A stretch of DNA of 45,712 nt from Dehalococcoidia bacterium (lineage in GTDB: Bacteria > Chloroflexota > Dehalococcoidia > Dehalococcoidales > UBA1222), in assembly GCA_009779255.1 (NCBI GenBank), contig WREQ01000008.1, forward strand, positions 1 through 45,712, written 5' to 3'. Below the pieces are notes generated by a model. The model saw only the letters and a list, made by a program, of their open reading frames with translations, ran no database searches and was not told where the DNA came from. This document shows, piece after piece, positions 35,997-45,397 of the stretch (position 1 is the first letter of the stretch; every line of letters starts with the position of its first letter). A program made the translations under genes and the position numbers.

Positions 35997-36911
35997 ATGA
36001 AAAAGTTAAAACTGATTGCCTTACTCTCATTGGTTACACTAACTCCTGTTGTGATGGTGGCGTGTTGGGGCAAATCAAACGAAAAATCAAACGAGCTGGA
36101 AACAAGAATCCGAACTGATTATCTATCGCATTTGCACTCACAAGGGGAACCAGAATTAATTTTGGCGGATATTAAAATATTAAAGATTTACGGTGATTTT
36201 GACGGCGTTGTAGTAGTAAGGTTTGATAGACCTGCCTTTGAAGCGATTACAACCGTTCAAGTTGATGGAGTTGATTTTGTTTTTGATAACACTAATGTTG
36301 CAATCGTTTGGAAAGATGGCAGTTTTTTTGAATTGCAGGAAGCATACGATAACGAACTTTTGACAAAAGGCAATTTGAAATCTATTCAAACACATTACGG
36401 GCAACATTCTTACACAGATGAAGAAATTATAGAAAATGCCAAAGCAATGTCGCTCGAAGACGATTTTGCGGAAGGGATCGTAGATGTAATTATCAAGCAT
36501 GCAAATAGTGTGCATGACACCGAAGAAAGCGTATTATCGCAAATTCGCAATGCTTTGGGTGAAACATTTGAATCCATTAGTGGTTGGATTCCGATTGAAG
36601 AAATAGAGAGCAATCCATTATGGAATCGGGATGGTTTCCGCCAAATAGTGACTGTAACATTGAGGGCAGAAGCAAAAGAGGATGTTTTCAACGCAGTAAC
36701 GAAACTTAACAGATTAGATTTTGTTCTGCTTGCACAACCAAGATATAACTATGAAATTAAGGAAGAATGAACTCCAAATGATACCCTATTTAATTCTCAA
36801 TGGGAGTTGCGCAGAGCGCATGGAATACCAGTGGAATCTGCATGGAATATTGAAAAGGGCAACACCTCTGTCAGAGTTGGGATATTCGAGTCTGGAGCCC
36901 AAAAGAATTAG
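35997..36911 (+). pseudogene. Broken S8 (subtilisin-like) protease: lipoprotein signal, shared domain, propeptide-like segment, TGA, start of the catalytic domain
   Basis: ORF 35997-36770 ends ...VTKLNRLDFVLLAQPRYNYEIKEE*; the same frame continues TPNDTLFNSQWELRRAHGIPVESAWNIEKGNTSVRVGIFESGAQKN*. Confidence 0.65.
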
Positions 36912-37177
36912 GTTGTCAGGTCTATTGGCAGATGGAATACTACTCTAATGGATATTGGTATTCGTACTCACCTGCGCCATAACTGCCAAATCTTTTGACA
37001 TTCAAGCAAGGCGGGCGTTGTTAGTTTTGTATCAACGTGGGGTGTTGGCGTCTCTGCCCATTGTTACCTGCTGTGTTAATCCCATCCGGCAGACAGGTCG
37101 CCCCTCTCATGGGCGGCCTCGATATACCAGAGTATGACCCCCAAAAATCCAATATGTTATTGGACTGATACACGGCA

Positions 37178-37206
37178 TTGACTCACTCTCCTCCTTTTGG
37201 TATGCT
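37178..37206 (+). promoter_or_regulatory. Putative sigma70-type promoter of the IMPDH-family gene
   Basis: TTGACT (37178-37183), 17-bp spacer, TATGCT (37201-37206); SD AAGGAGG at 37215. Confidence 0.6.
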
Positions 37207-37233
37207 TATCGGTCAAGGAGGAATGTCCCTCAA

Positions 37234-38379
37234 ATGGCAGAACCCAATTATCGTGAACTGCGCCACACCTATGGTTTTGATGAAGTCGCAATAGTGCCGG
37301 GGGATGTTACCATCAACCCGGACCAGACAGACATCAGCTTCAGCATCGGCAAAAACACGTTCCAAATTCCCATCATCGCGTCCGCCATGGACGGCGTCAC
37401 CGACCCTGCTTTTGCCATCCATATGAGCAAGGCCGGCGGGCTTGCGGTGCTCAATCTTGAAGGCGTCCAAACACGCTACGACGACGCCGCCGCCATCCTG
37501 AAGCAAATTGCGGACGCGCCGCAAAACGAAGTTACCGCCCTGATGCAAAAGGCTTATGCGGAGCCAATCCGCGAAGATCTGATTACCAAACGCATCCGGG
37601 AAATAAAAGACGGCGGCGCGGTATGCGCCGTGTCCGTAGCTCCCATGAACACCAAGCGCTTCGCCGAAATCATTGTGGACGCCGGCGCGGACATTCTGGT
37701 CGTGGCAGCTACCGTTACATCGGCCAAGCACCTGTCCAAAAGCGCGCATGGCCTGGTATTTGAAGAGTTGGTCAAACAGTTGCCAATTCCCATTGTAGTC
37801 GGTAACTGCGTTTCATATTCCGCCTGCATTTCGCTGATGCGCACCGGTGTCGCCGGAGTACTGATTGGCGTCGGGCCCGGCGCCGCCTGCACCTCCCGCG
37901 AGGTGCTTGGTATCGGCGTACCACAGATTACCGCTACCATGGACTGCGCGCTGGCACGCGATGACTATTTCAAGGAATCCGGACGTTATGTCCCGATTAT
38001 CACCGACGGCGGCTTCCGCAAGGGAGGCGACGTTTGCAAGGCTATCGCCGCCGGCGCCGATGCCGTGATGCTGGGTTCGGTTTTTGCCCAAGCCGAAGGC
38101 TCTCCCGGTTACGGTTACCACTGGGGCATGGCCAATCCCCACGCCGCCCTGCCACGCGGCACCCGCATCAAAGTTGGCATCACAGGTACGTTGGAGCAGA
38201 TTCTATTCGGACCCACCTCGCTGACCCACGGCACCCAAAACTTCGTGGGGGCGCTGCAAAACTGCATGGGCGTGTGCGGCGCGGCGACTATCGCCGACTT
38301 CCATAAGACTGAAATAGTGGTTGCCCCATCCATTATCACAGAGGGCAAGTTCTACCAGATGTCCAAACCCACCTGCTAA
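37234..38379 (+). CDS. IMP dehydrogenase-family protein (GuaB3-like, no CBS pair)
   Basis: IIASAMDGVTDPAFAIHMSKAGGLAVLNLEG, GVGPGAACTSREVLGIGVPQ, ITDGGFRKGGDVCKAIAAGADAVMLGS. Confidence 0.9.
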   Translation: MAEPNYRELRHTYGFDEVAIVPGDVTINPDQTDISFSIGKNTFQIPIIASAMDGVTDPAFAIHMSKAGGLAVLNLEGVQTRYDDAAAILKQIADAPQNEVTALMQKAYAEPIREDLITKRIREIKDGGAVCAVSVAPMNTKRFAEIIVDAGADILVVAATVTSAKHLSKSAHGLVFEELVKQLPIPIVVGNCVSYSACISLMRTGVAGVLIGVGPGAACTSREVLGIGVPQITATMDCALARDDYFKESGRYVPIITDGGFRKGGDVCKAIAAGADAVMLGSVFAQAEGSPGYGYHWGMANPHAALPRGTRIKVGITGTLEQILFGPTSLTHGTQNFVGALQNCMGVCGAATIADFHKTEIVVAPSIITEGKFYQMSKPTC

Positions 38380-38393
38380 AAAATTCCGATTAG

Positions 38394-38435
38394 TCAAACA
38401 AAAATAGTCCGCCGCGGCGGACTATTTTTGTTTGA
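38394..38435. terminator. 42-bp perfect palindrome, bidirectional terminator
   Basis: TCAAACAAAAATAGTCCGCCG/CGGCGGACTATTTTTGTTTGA between convergent genes, with T-run on both strands. Confidence 0.9.
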
Positions 38436-38446
38436 AACCATGCCTT

Positions 38447-39226
38447 TTACTCGTCCCCGCCGTCTTCCTCATCGGGTTCAGACTCAATGTCATGGCCATG
38501 CTCCACCACCCCGACCACCGGTACGATGGCGCGCGGTTTGAGCCACTTGCGTTTGGTCTCGAGATCGAGAGAGGCCAACGTTTGCCTGAGCGCCTTGAAT
38601 GCCTCCTGCTCTCCAACGGCGAGATTGACGGCCAGCGCGTCGACGCCGGCATCCCACAACGCCTTTATCTCTTCAGCGCCGAGAGCAACAGGCACCACGG
38701 CAATCAGCGGTTTGCTTATCCAGTCGCCCAGACGGCGCAGCAACAACAGGTCATGAAATGTGAGAGCCGCACCGGCAACATTGATGATGAAGGCCTCCAC
38801 CGGCAGGTCGTTCAAAGAACGGATCAGACTGTCTGATAAATCGAGGGGTAGCTTCATCACGCGCCCCGGCTTGTTCTCGGAAACGACAGCAAGGGGCATT
38901 TTTTCCGGAGTGAAAACGACGAAATCCACGCCGTTTGAGTCGAGGATTTTGAGGTTGGAGTAATTATCCCACCACACCCCAAGCGGCAGATCCCCCACGG
39001 TTTTTACCGCGACCTTGAGCGCTTTGGCAGTGGGAGGCTTGGACGCGATAATGATGGCGGCATCAGCCCCGTCCAGCAATCCAGGTGTACTTTCGACGGC
39101 GTCAATCACCACCACCCCCACCAGTAGCAACTTCGGCTTTGAGGCGATCGGGATGGTGCGGAAAAAGCCCATGGAGGGCGGAGCAACCTGTAAAGCATTC
39201 TTGAGTTTATCGACAAAACGGCTCAT
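38447..39226 (-). CDS. Conserved-looking protein of unknown function with acidic C-terminus
   Basis: MSRFVDKLKNALQVAPPSMGFFRTIPIASKPKLLLVGVVVID...SEPDEEDGGDE; SD CTAGGAG. Confidence 0.75.
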   Translation of the reverse strand: MSRFVDKLKNALQVAPPSMGFFRTIPIASKPKLLLVGVVVIDAVESTPGLLDGADAAIIIASKPPTAKALKVAVKTVGDLPLGVWWDNYSNLKILDSNGVDFVVFTPEKMPLAVVSENKPGRVMKLPLDLSDSLIRSLNDLPVEAFIINVAGAALTFHDLLLLRRLGDWISKPLIAVVPVALGAEEIKALWDAGVDALAVNLAVGEQEAFKALRQTLASLDLETKRKWLKPRAIVPVVGVVEHGHDIESEPDEEDGGDE

Positions 39227-39336
39227 AAAAATTCTCCTAGGGGACAACAAGAAATGTCTGTTTTGATTATAACACAGAGGGCTTTGGATGGAGGCAAAAC
39301 TACGCTAAGGTTGAATTCAGCCAGTAGCGAGTAAAC

Positions 39337-39489
39337 ATGGATAAATAACTCGTATTTTTAGTGGAAAAAGTACCCGATGGCGGTTTTCAGATCGTAGCGT
39401 TGGGATTTCCCATTTTCATCAAGGCTGAAACCTTCGCCGAGCTGAAAACTATGGTGCAAGACGATCGCCTGCCATTTCGATTAGATGGA
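39337..39489 (+). pseudogene. HicB/DUF1902-like fragment with early in-frame stop
   Basis: ATG GAT AAA TAA CTC GTA TTT...: MDK*LVFLVEKVPDGGFQIVALGFPIFIKAETFAELKTMVQDD, running into the tRNA-Thr 3' end. Confidence 0.5.
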
Positions 39490-39561
39490 GCCAGCGTGGA
39501 GGCTCGAACTCCAGACCTGCTGTTTACGAAACAGCTGCTCTACCAACTGAGCTACGCTGGC
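39486..39561 (-). tRNA. tRNA-Thr (anticodon CGT), CCA encoded
   Basis: Minus strand GCCAGCGTAGCTCAGTTGGTAGAGCAGCTGTTTCGTAAACAGCAGGTCTGGAGTTCGAGCCTCCACGCTGGCTCCA. Confidence 0.95.
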
Positions 39562-39607
39562 GCAAGCCGGATTATAACACAGAAAGACGGCTTTCAGCTA
39601 TCGGCAA

Positions 39608-40042
39608 TTAACTTTTAGTCGCGCCGCGCAGGGCAAGCAGGCCGCGGACAATGTAGAAGAGAAAGAAGACGTGGAACAGGGCGGACAGCCAGTCTCCCAC
39701 CAGCATCCCCAAGGCTGCATCCAACAGGTAAATCGCGCCGCCAGCCAAAAACGCCCAAGCCCGGCCACGGCGCCCGAAATAACCGCACAACAGAAAGAAC
39801 CCGAGCAGCACCAAGCTGGCCAACCCCAGCACAATGCGCACCGACAGTTCCTGCCCATCGGCAACCGCGGCGATCAACTGCAGCAGCGTCAGTCCCACGG
39901 GAAACACCAAACCCAAGTTCAAAGCGCCAAAAACCAAGTTGACCACCGAGAACCCGGCAATCAGAAAAAACTGCACCGCGCCAGAAACCACGCGGAAATT
40001 CACCGCGCTCCGGCGCTGGTTCTGCGATTCTGTCATTTGCAT
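39608..40042 (-). CDS. Small membrane protein of unknown function
   Basis: Four hydrophobic segments; MQMTESQNQRRSAVNFRVVSGAVQFFLIAGFSVVNLVFG. Confidence 0.65.
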   Translation of the reverse strand: MQMTESQNQRRSAVNFRVVSGAVQFFLIAGFSVVNLVFGALNLGLVFPVGLTLLQLIAAVADGQELSVRIVLGLASLVLLGFFLLCGYFGRRGRAWAFLAGGAIYLLDAALGMLVGDWLSALFHVFFLFYIVRGLLALRGATKS

Positions 40043-40165
40043 ATTATATCTTATTCGCCACCCGAAGACTTTCAGCCAGCGGCCGACCGCCGCACTACGC
40101 GCCATTTCACAATCCACGGTTTTTATGCTAGATTATAGGCTCTACTACCTCAGGAGTTGCTTCAT

Positions 40166-41050
40166 ATGGCTGAAACAGGAACTTGGAAACTCAAAACCGG
40201 ACTGGCGCAGATGCTTAAAGGCGGCGTCATAATGGACGTGGTGAACGCCGAGCAGGCCAGGATTGCCGAGGATGCCGGCGCCTGTTCCGTGATGGCGCTG
40301 GAACGCGTGCCTTCCGATATTCGCGCCGCCGGCGGCGTAGCCCGCATGGCCGACCTGACCGTTATCGAAAACATTATGGAAGCCGTCACTATCCCGGTGA
40401 TGGCCAAGTGCCGCATCGGGCATTTTGTGGAAGCACGAGTGCTGGAAGCCATCGGCGTAGATTATATCGACGAGAGCGAAGTGCTAACCCCCGCCGACGA
40501 GAGCCACCACGTGTGGAAGCATGGTTTCAAAGTACCCTTCGTGTGCGGCTGCCGCAATCTGGGCGAGGCGCTGCGCCGCATCGGTGAAGGCGCGTCCATG
40601 ATCCGCACCAAGGGCGAAGCCGGCACCGGCAACGTGGTCGAGGCAGTGCGTCATATGCGCACCGTGATGGGCGATATTCGCAAATTGCAGTCGCTGACCC
40701 AGGACGAACTTCCCGCCTTCGCCAAGGAAATCCAGGCGCCGCTCGACCTCATAATTGAAGTTTACTCTACCGGCAAGCTACCGGTGGTCAATTTCGCCGC
40801 CGGCGGTATCGCCACTCCGGCCGACGCCGCGCTGATGATGCATCTGGGCGCCGAGGGCGTGTTCGTAGGCTCCGGAATTTTCAAATCGTCAGATCCGGCG
40901 GCACGCGCCAAGGCCATCGTCAAGGCCACCACGCATTACCAGGACCCGGCCGTGATTGCCGAGGTTTCAAAGAATCTGGGTGAAGCCATGCCGGGGCTGG
41001 AAATTGGCAAAATACCGCCACAGGATCTGCTGTCCGGGAGAGGCTGGTAA
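40166..41050 (+). CDS. pdxS: Pyridoxal 5'-phosphate synthase lyase subunit PdxS
   Basis: [53 protein letters not shown]. Confidence 0.98.
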   Translation: MAETGTWKLKTGLAQMLKGGVIMDVVNAEQARIAEDAGACSVMALERVPSDIRAAGGVARMADLTVIENIMEAVTIPVMAKCRIGHFVEARVLEAIGVDYIDESEVLTPADESHHVWKHGFKVPFVCGCRNLGEALRRIGEGASMIRTKGEAGTGNVVEAVRHMRTVMGDIRKLQSLTQDELPAFAKEIQAPLDLIIEVYSTGKLPVVNFAAGGIATPADAALMMHLGAEGVFVGSGIFKSSDPAARAKAIVKATTHYQDPAVIAEVSKNLGEAMPGLEIGKIPPQDLLSGRGW

Positions 41051-41162
41051 GGACGCCGCCCGCATTTTAATCATCTCATAGAGAAAAAGAAGCTAATATC
41101 ATTGCGCGTTACACACGTTCCTCTTTCGCTTCGATCGTCCGCAATGACAAACGAGGTGTCCA

Positions 41163-44021
41163 TTGATTTACAGCATTGAGATTTGCCTCAAAGAAGGGCA
41201 ACCCGACCCGCGAGGGGAAGGTATCGCGCATGATATTTACGACCTTGGCATCCACAGTAGGGATGTCTCCGTTGCCGTTTCCGACATCTACTGGCTGGAA
41301 GGAGAGCTGTCGCCAGCGGAACTGGAGCGCATCGCCCGCGAACTACTGACCGACCCCGTCACACGGGAATACCACTGCCCGTCGTCCCCGTGCAGCGACT
41401 CCTCCGTCACACATTGCGTCATCGTAACCTACAACCCAGGGGTGATCGACCCGGTGGAAGATACCATCATGCAGGCGCTCAAAGACATGGGTATCAATAC
41501 CATCACTGCCGCCAAGACGGCGCTGTGCTACAGGATAAACGGCGCTCTGGATTCCGCCGAGCTTGACACCATCAAGTCCCGCCTGCTGGTAAATCCCATC
41601 ATCCAGCATGTCGTAGAGCATACCCCTGCTGCCTTCCCGAAAAGCCCCCCCCACGTCTTTGAGATCAAACACATCGACGTGCTGGGCGCGAACGAAACAG
41701 CGCTTGCCTTAATCGGGAGCGGCTACGGCCTGAATCCCACCGAGATGGCGGCGGTCAGAGAGTATTACGCGAAGCTTGGGCGCAATCCCAGCGACGCCGA
41801 ATTAGAAACACTGGGGCAGACTTGGAGCGAACACTGCGTCCACAAGACCTTCAAAGCGACTTATAATTTCGAAGGGGAAATCATCGACAATCTGCTCAAA
41901 AGCACCATCATGAACGCCACGAAAGAGCTTGCGATGCCATGGTGCCTTTCGGTCTTCAAGGACAACGCCGGCGTCATCGATTTCGACGGCGACTGGGCGG
42001 TATGTTTCAAGGTGGAAACGCACAATCACCCGTCAGCCATTGAACCATACGGCGGAGCGGCTACCGGCGTGGGCGGGGTGGTAAGAGACGTCATGGGCAC
42101 CGGCCTAGGCGCCAAACCCATAGCCAATACCGATGTTTTCTGCTTTGGTCCGCCAAATTTGGATTTCAAGCAGGTGCCACAGGGCGTGCTGCACCCACGG
42201 CGCATTTTCAAAGGCGTGCGCTCTGGCGTGGCCGATTACGGCAATCAGCTGGGCATCCCCACCATTAACGGCGCCATCCGCTTCGACGAGCGATATACGG
42301 CCAATCCACTGGTATTCTGCGGCACGGTGGGACTGATGCCGCGAGACGCCTCACATCAGGGCAAGCAAAATCCCGGTGACAAGGTGGTGCTGGTCGGCGG
42401 GCGCACCGGACGCGACGGCATCCGCGGGGTCACATTCGCCTCGGAGCAGCTTACACGCGATTCCACCAGTCTTTCATTTACTTCAGTGCAAATAGGCAAC
42501 CCCATCGTAGAAAAGAAGGTACTCGACGGACTGCTCAAGGCACGCGACAAAAAACTCTTCGTGCGCATCACGGACTGCGGCGGCGGCGGACTTTCCTCCG
42601 CGGTAGGAGAGATGGCAGAGGAAACCGGCGCGTGCGTTTATCTCGACCGTGTGCCTCTCAAATATTCGGGGCTGTCCTATTCCGAGATATGGATTTCGGA
42701 ATCGCAGGAACGCATGCTGCTGGCGGTGCCGCCATGGAACGTGGACGAGCTGATACAGACATTTGCTGAAGAAGGCGCCGAAGCCACCGTTATCGGCGAA
42801 TTCACCGACGACCGCATGTTGCGGCTGTTCTACAACGACACCTCGGTCTGCGAGATGGAGATGAGCTTCCTGCACGGCGGACGACCTCAAACCTTCCTCA
42901 ATGCTTCGTGGAAAAAACCGGAATACCTGGAGCCCAAACCTGCTCCGCCCGGGGAGTACAACGACGCCCTTTTAAAAATCCTCGGCTCATGGAATGTCTG
43001 CTCAAAGGAATGGGTTATCCGCCAGTACGACACCGAAGTGCAGGGCGCTTCGGTCATAAAACCGCTGACAGGCAACCAGGAAGACGGGCCGGGGGATGCC
43101 GCTGTACTCAAGCCGGTGGCGAATTCACGCAAGGGGCTGGTGGTTTCAAACGGAATCAACACCCGCTACGGAGACGTCGACCCCTACTGGATGGCGGCTT
43201 CGGCAGTGGATGAAGCATTGCGCAACATGATTGCCGTGGGCGGTTCGCTTGAGCAGGCGGCACTGCTGGACAATTTCTGCTGGGGTAACGTCAAAGACGA
43301 GCAAAGCTTGGGCGCGCTGGTGCGGGCGACACAGGCCTGTAGCGACATGTCGCTGGCCTATCACGCACCTTTTATTTCCGGCAAAGATTCTCTGAACAAC
43401 GAATTCGAGCACGAAGGCCGGCGAATTTCAATTCCACACACGCTGCTGATATCGGCCATGGCAGTAATAGAGGACGCTTCGAAAGCCATAACCATGGATT
43501 TCAAACGTGCCGGCAACCTGCTGTACCTTGCCGGCAATACATATGAAGAAATGGGCGCTTCGGAATATTACGCGCAAATGGGATATATCGGAAACAACGT
43601 TCCGCAGGTGCGCCCGGACACATCGGTCAGGCTCATGAATGCCGTCAGCCTGTCCATCTCGCGCGGTCTGGTGCGCGCCTGCCACGACCTTTCGGAAGGA
43701 GGGCTGGCGGTGGCGCTGGCCGAGATGGCCTTCGCCGGCGGCACAGGCGCTGAAATCAGTCTGGACAAGGTCCCCACCGGCGAGGAAATCAGCCGCGACA
43801 CCGTGCTGCTGTTTTCGGAATCCAACTCCCGTTTCCTGATTGAGGTGGAGCCGGGCAGCCAGGAGGAATTTGAAAAAACACTGCGAGGCAACGCCTGCGC
43901 CGCCATAGGCAGCGTAAAAAGGTCAGACACGGTTAAAATTACCGGACTTGACGGCAATCTTGTAATCAACCTCCCGATTCAGTCGCTCAAGGAAGCATGG
44001 CAGAGACCTCTGCGTTGGTAA
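41163..44021 (+). CDS. purL: Phosphoribosylformylglycinamidine synthase with N-terminal PurS-like domain(s) fused to PurL
   Basis: ETLGQTWSEHCVHKTFKATYNF, VCFKVETHNHPSAIEPYGGAATGVGGVVRDV; ~170-residue N-terminal extension; TTG start. Confidence 0.95.
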   Translation: MIYSIEICLKEGQPDPRGEGIAHDIYDLGIHSRDVSVAVSDIYWLEGELSPAELERIARELLTDPVTREYHCPSSPCSDSSVTHCVIVTYNPGVIDPVEDTIMQALKDMGINTITAAKTALCYRINGALDSAELDTIKSRLLVNPIIQHVVEHTPAAFPKSPPHVFEIKHIDVLGANETALALIGSGYGLNPTEMAAVREYYAKLGRNPSDAELETLGQTWSEHCVHKTFKATYNFEGEIIDNLLKSTIMNATKELAMPWCLSVFKDNAGVIDFDGDWAVCFKVETHNHPSAIEPYGGAATGVGGVVRDVMGTGLGAKPIANTDVFCFGPPNLDFKQVPQGVLHPRRIFKGVRSGVADYGNQLGIPTINGAIRFDERYTANPLVFCGTVGLMPRDASHQGKQNPGDKVVLVGGRTGRDGIRGVTFASEQLTRDSTSLSFTSVQIGNPIVEKKVLDGLLKARDKKLFVRITDCGGGGLSSAVGEMAEETGACVYLDRVPLKYSGLSYSEIWISESQERMLLAVPPWNVDELIQTFAEEGAEATVIGEFTDDRMLRLFYNDTSVCEMEMSFLHGGRPQTFLNASWKKPEYLEPKPAPPGEYNDALLKILGSWNVCSKEWVIRQYDTEVQGASVIKPLTGNQEDGPGDAAVLKPVANSRKGLVVSNGINTRYGDVDPYWMAASAVDEALRNMIAVGGSLEQAALLDNFCWGNVKDEQSLGALVRATQACSDMSLAYHAPFISGKDSLNNEFEHEGRRISIPHTLLISAMAVIEDASKAITMDFKRAGNLLYLAGNTYEEMGASEYYAQMGYIGNNVPQVRPDTSVRLMNAVSLSISRGLVRACHDLSEGGLAVALAEMAFAGGTGAEISLDKVPTGEEISRDTVLLFSESNSRFLIEVEPGSQEEFEKTLRGNACAAIGSVKRSDTVKITGLDGNLVINLPIQSLKEAWQRPLRW

Positions 44022-44026
44022 CGATT

Positions 44027-44794
44027 ATGAATAACGTAAATGTTTTGATACTGCGCGCCCCTGGCACCAACCGTGATGAAGAAACCGCAGCCGCCTTCGC
44101 CCAGTTCGGGGCGACCGTAACACCGGCTACGGTTAACCAGGTGGCACGCGCTGCCTTCCGCCTGTCCAATTACCAGTGCCTGGTAATTCCAGGAGGTTTT
44201 GCCTACGGTGATGATCTCGGGGCGGGGAAAGTATTGGCCAGCGAACTCAATTTGAAGCTTAGACATGAAATTGAGCCGTTTATCGAGCGCGGCGGGCTGG
44301 TAATGGGAATTTGCAACGGCTTCCAGACACTGGTAAAAGCGGGTATCCTGCCGGGACCAATGTCAAAAGGTCAGCAGGTAACACTTACCAACAACGACTC
44401 CGGACGCTTCGAGTGCCGCTGGGTATACCTCACCGCCAACCCGCAAAGCAAGTGCGTTTTCACCCGCGGCATCGGGACGATTTACGTTCCGGTGGCTCAC
44501 GGCGAAGGCAAACTGGTGGCGCCCCCGGAGGTGGCAGGGACACTGGACGCAGCGCTGTATTATACCGATTCCGACGGCAACCGCGGCGCCGGCTACCCAG
44601 CCAACCCCAACGGCTCAATTGAAGACATCGCCGGCATAACCGATTCGACAGGGCTGGTATTCGGCCTGATGCCCCACCCAGAGAACCACATACGCACCAC
44701 CCAACACCCCCGCTGGACACGCAGGGACGCCACCGAAACGAGCCTCGGCTCCGCCATCTACCGCAACGCAGTGGAGTGGATTAAAAGGCTTTAG
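44027..44794 (+). CDS. purQ: Phosphoribosylformylglycinamidine synthase glutaminase subunit
   Basis: VLILRAPGTNRDEETAAAF, IPGGFAYGDDLGAGK, MGICNGFQTLVKAGILPG, GLMPHPENH. Confidence 0.96.
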   Translation: MNNVNVLILRAPGTNRDEETAAAFAQFGATVTPATVNQVARAAFRLSNYQCLVIPGGFAYGDDLGAGKVLASELNLKLRHEIEPFIERGGLVMGICNGFQTLVKAGILPGPMSKGQQVTLTNNDSGRFECRWVYLTANPQSKCVFTRGIGTIYVPVAHGEGKLVAPPEVAGTLDAALYYTDSDGNRGAGYPANPNGSIEDIAGITDSTGLVFGLMPHPENHIRTTQHPRWTRRDATETSLGSAIYRNAVEWIKRL

Positions 44795-44831
44795 GAATCA
44801 AAGTCTGTACTTTGCCATAAAGGAGTCCAAT

Positions 44832-45344
44832 ATGAGGGTTTCAGTTTTTTTAGATGGGGCAAATTTTTTCTATATGCAAAAAGATGCCTTGAAACAGTTT
44901 ATAGACCCCAAAAAGCTACTGGATTACATATCATCAAACTTTGGCGAGATACAAGATGCCTTTTACTATATGGGACAAGATGCTACCCCAGATAACCGCC
45001 AGCAAGGATACCTGGATGCATTGCCATATATGGGCTTTTCGGTAATCACCAAACAAATTAAAACTGTACTCAATCAAGAATCAGGGCAACTAAGGCAAAA
45101 AGCGAACTTGGACATTGAAATCGTCCTCGATATGTTCAATACCATTGATAATTATGATATGGCAGTACTTATTAGCGGAGATGGCGATTTCGACAGGGCG
45201 TTACAATTACTTAGGGCGAGGGGAAAGAAATTCAAAGTTTTTTCTACAGAGCGTTGTATTGCTCGTGAATTGATACAAACAGCAGGAATGCACTACCTTG
45301 ATTTTTCTAAAATTATTGACCAAATAAAGAAGGAGAGTATTTGA
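44832..45344 (+). CDS. NYN-domain (LabA/DUF88-like) protein
   Basis: VSVFLDGANFFYMQKDA..., DIEIVLDMFNTIDNYDMAVLISGDGDFDRALQLLRARGKKFKVFST. Confidence 0.88.
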   Translation: MRVSVFLDGANFFYMQKDALKQFIDPKKLLDYISSNFGEIQDAFYYMGQDATPDNRQQGYLDALPYMGFSVITKQIKTVLNQESGQLRQKANLDIEIVLDMFNTIDNYDMAVLISGDGDFDRALQLLRARGKKFKVFSTERCIARELIQTAGMHYLDFSKIIDQIKKESI

Positions 45345-45397
45345 TAGCCTGCACGACACTTGCTAAATTTTAACAAGAGGAAAACAAAGGCAAAAAC

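Noticed and set aside
37189-37222. SD-sequestering hairpin TCCTCCTT...AAGGAGGA before the IMPDH-like gene
   Set aside because: The left arm lies in the -35/-10 spacer of a good promoter (TTGACT-N17-TATGCT), so it would not be in the transcript.
41099-41147. TCATTGCG...CGCAATGA inverted repeat just upstream of purL
   Set aside because: It looks like the common CATTGCG-type dispersed intergenic repeat; no specific regulatory evidence.
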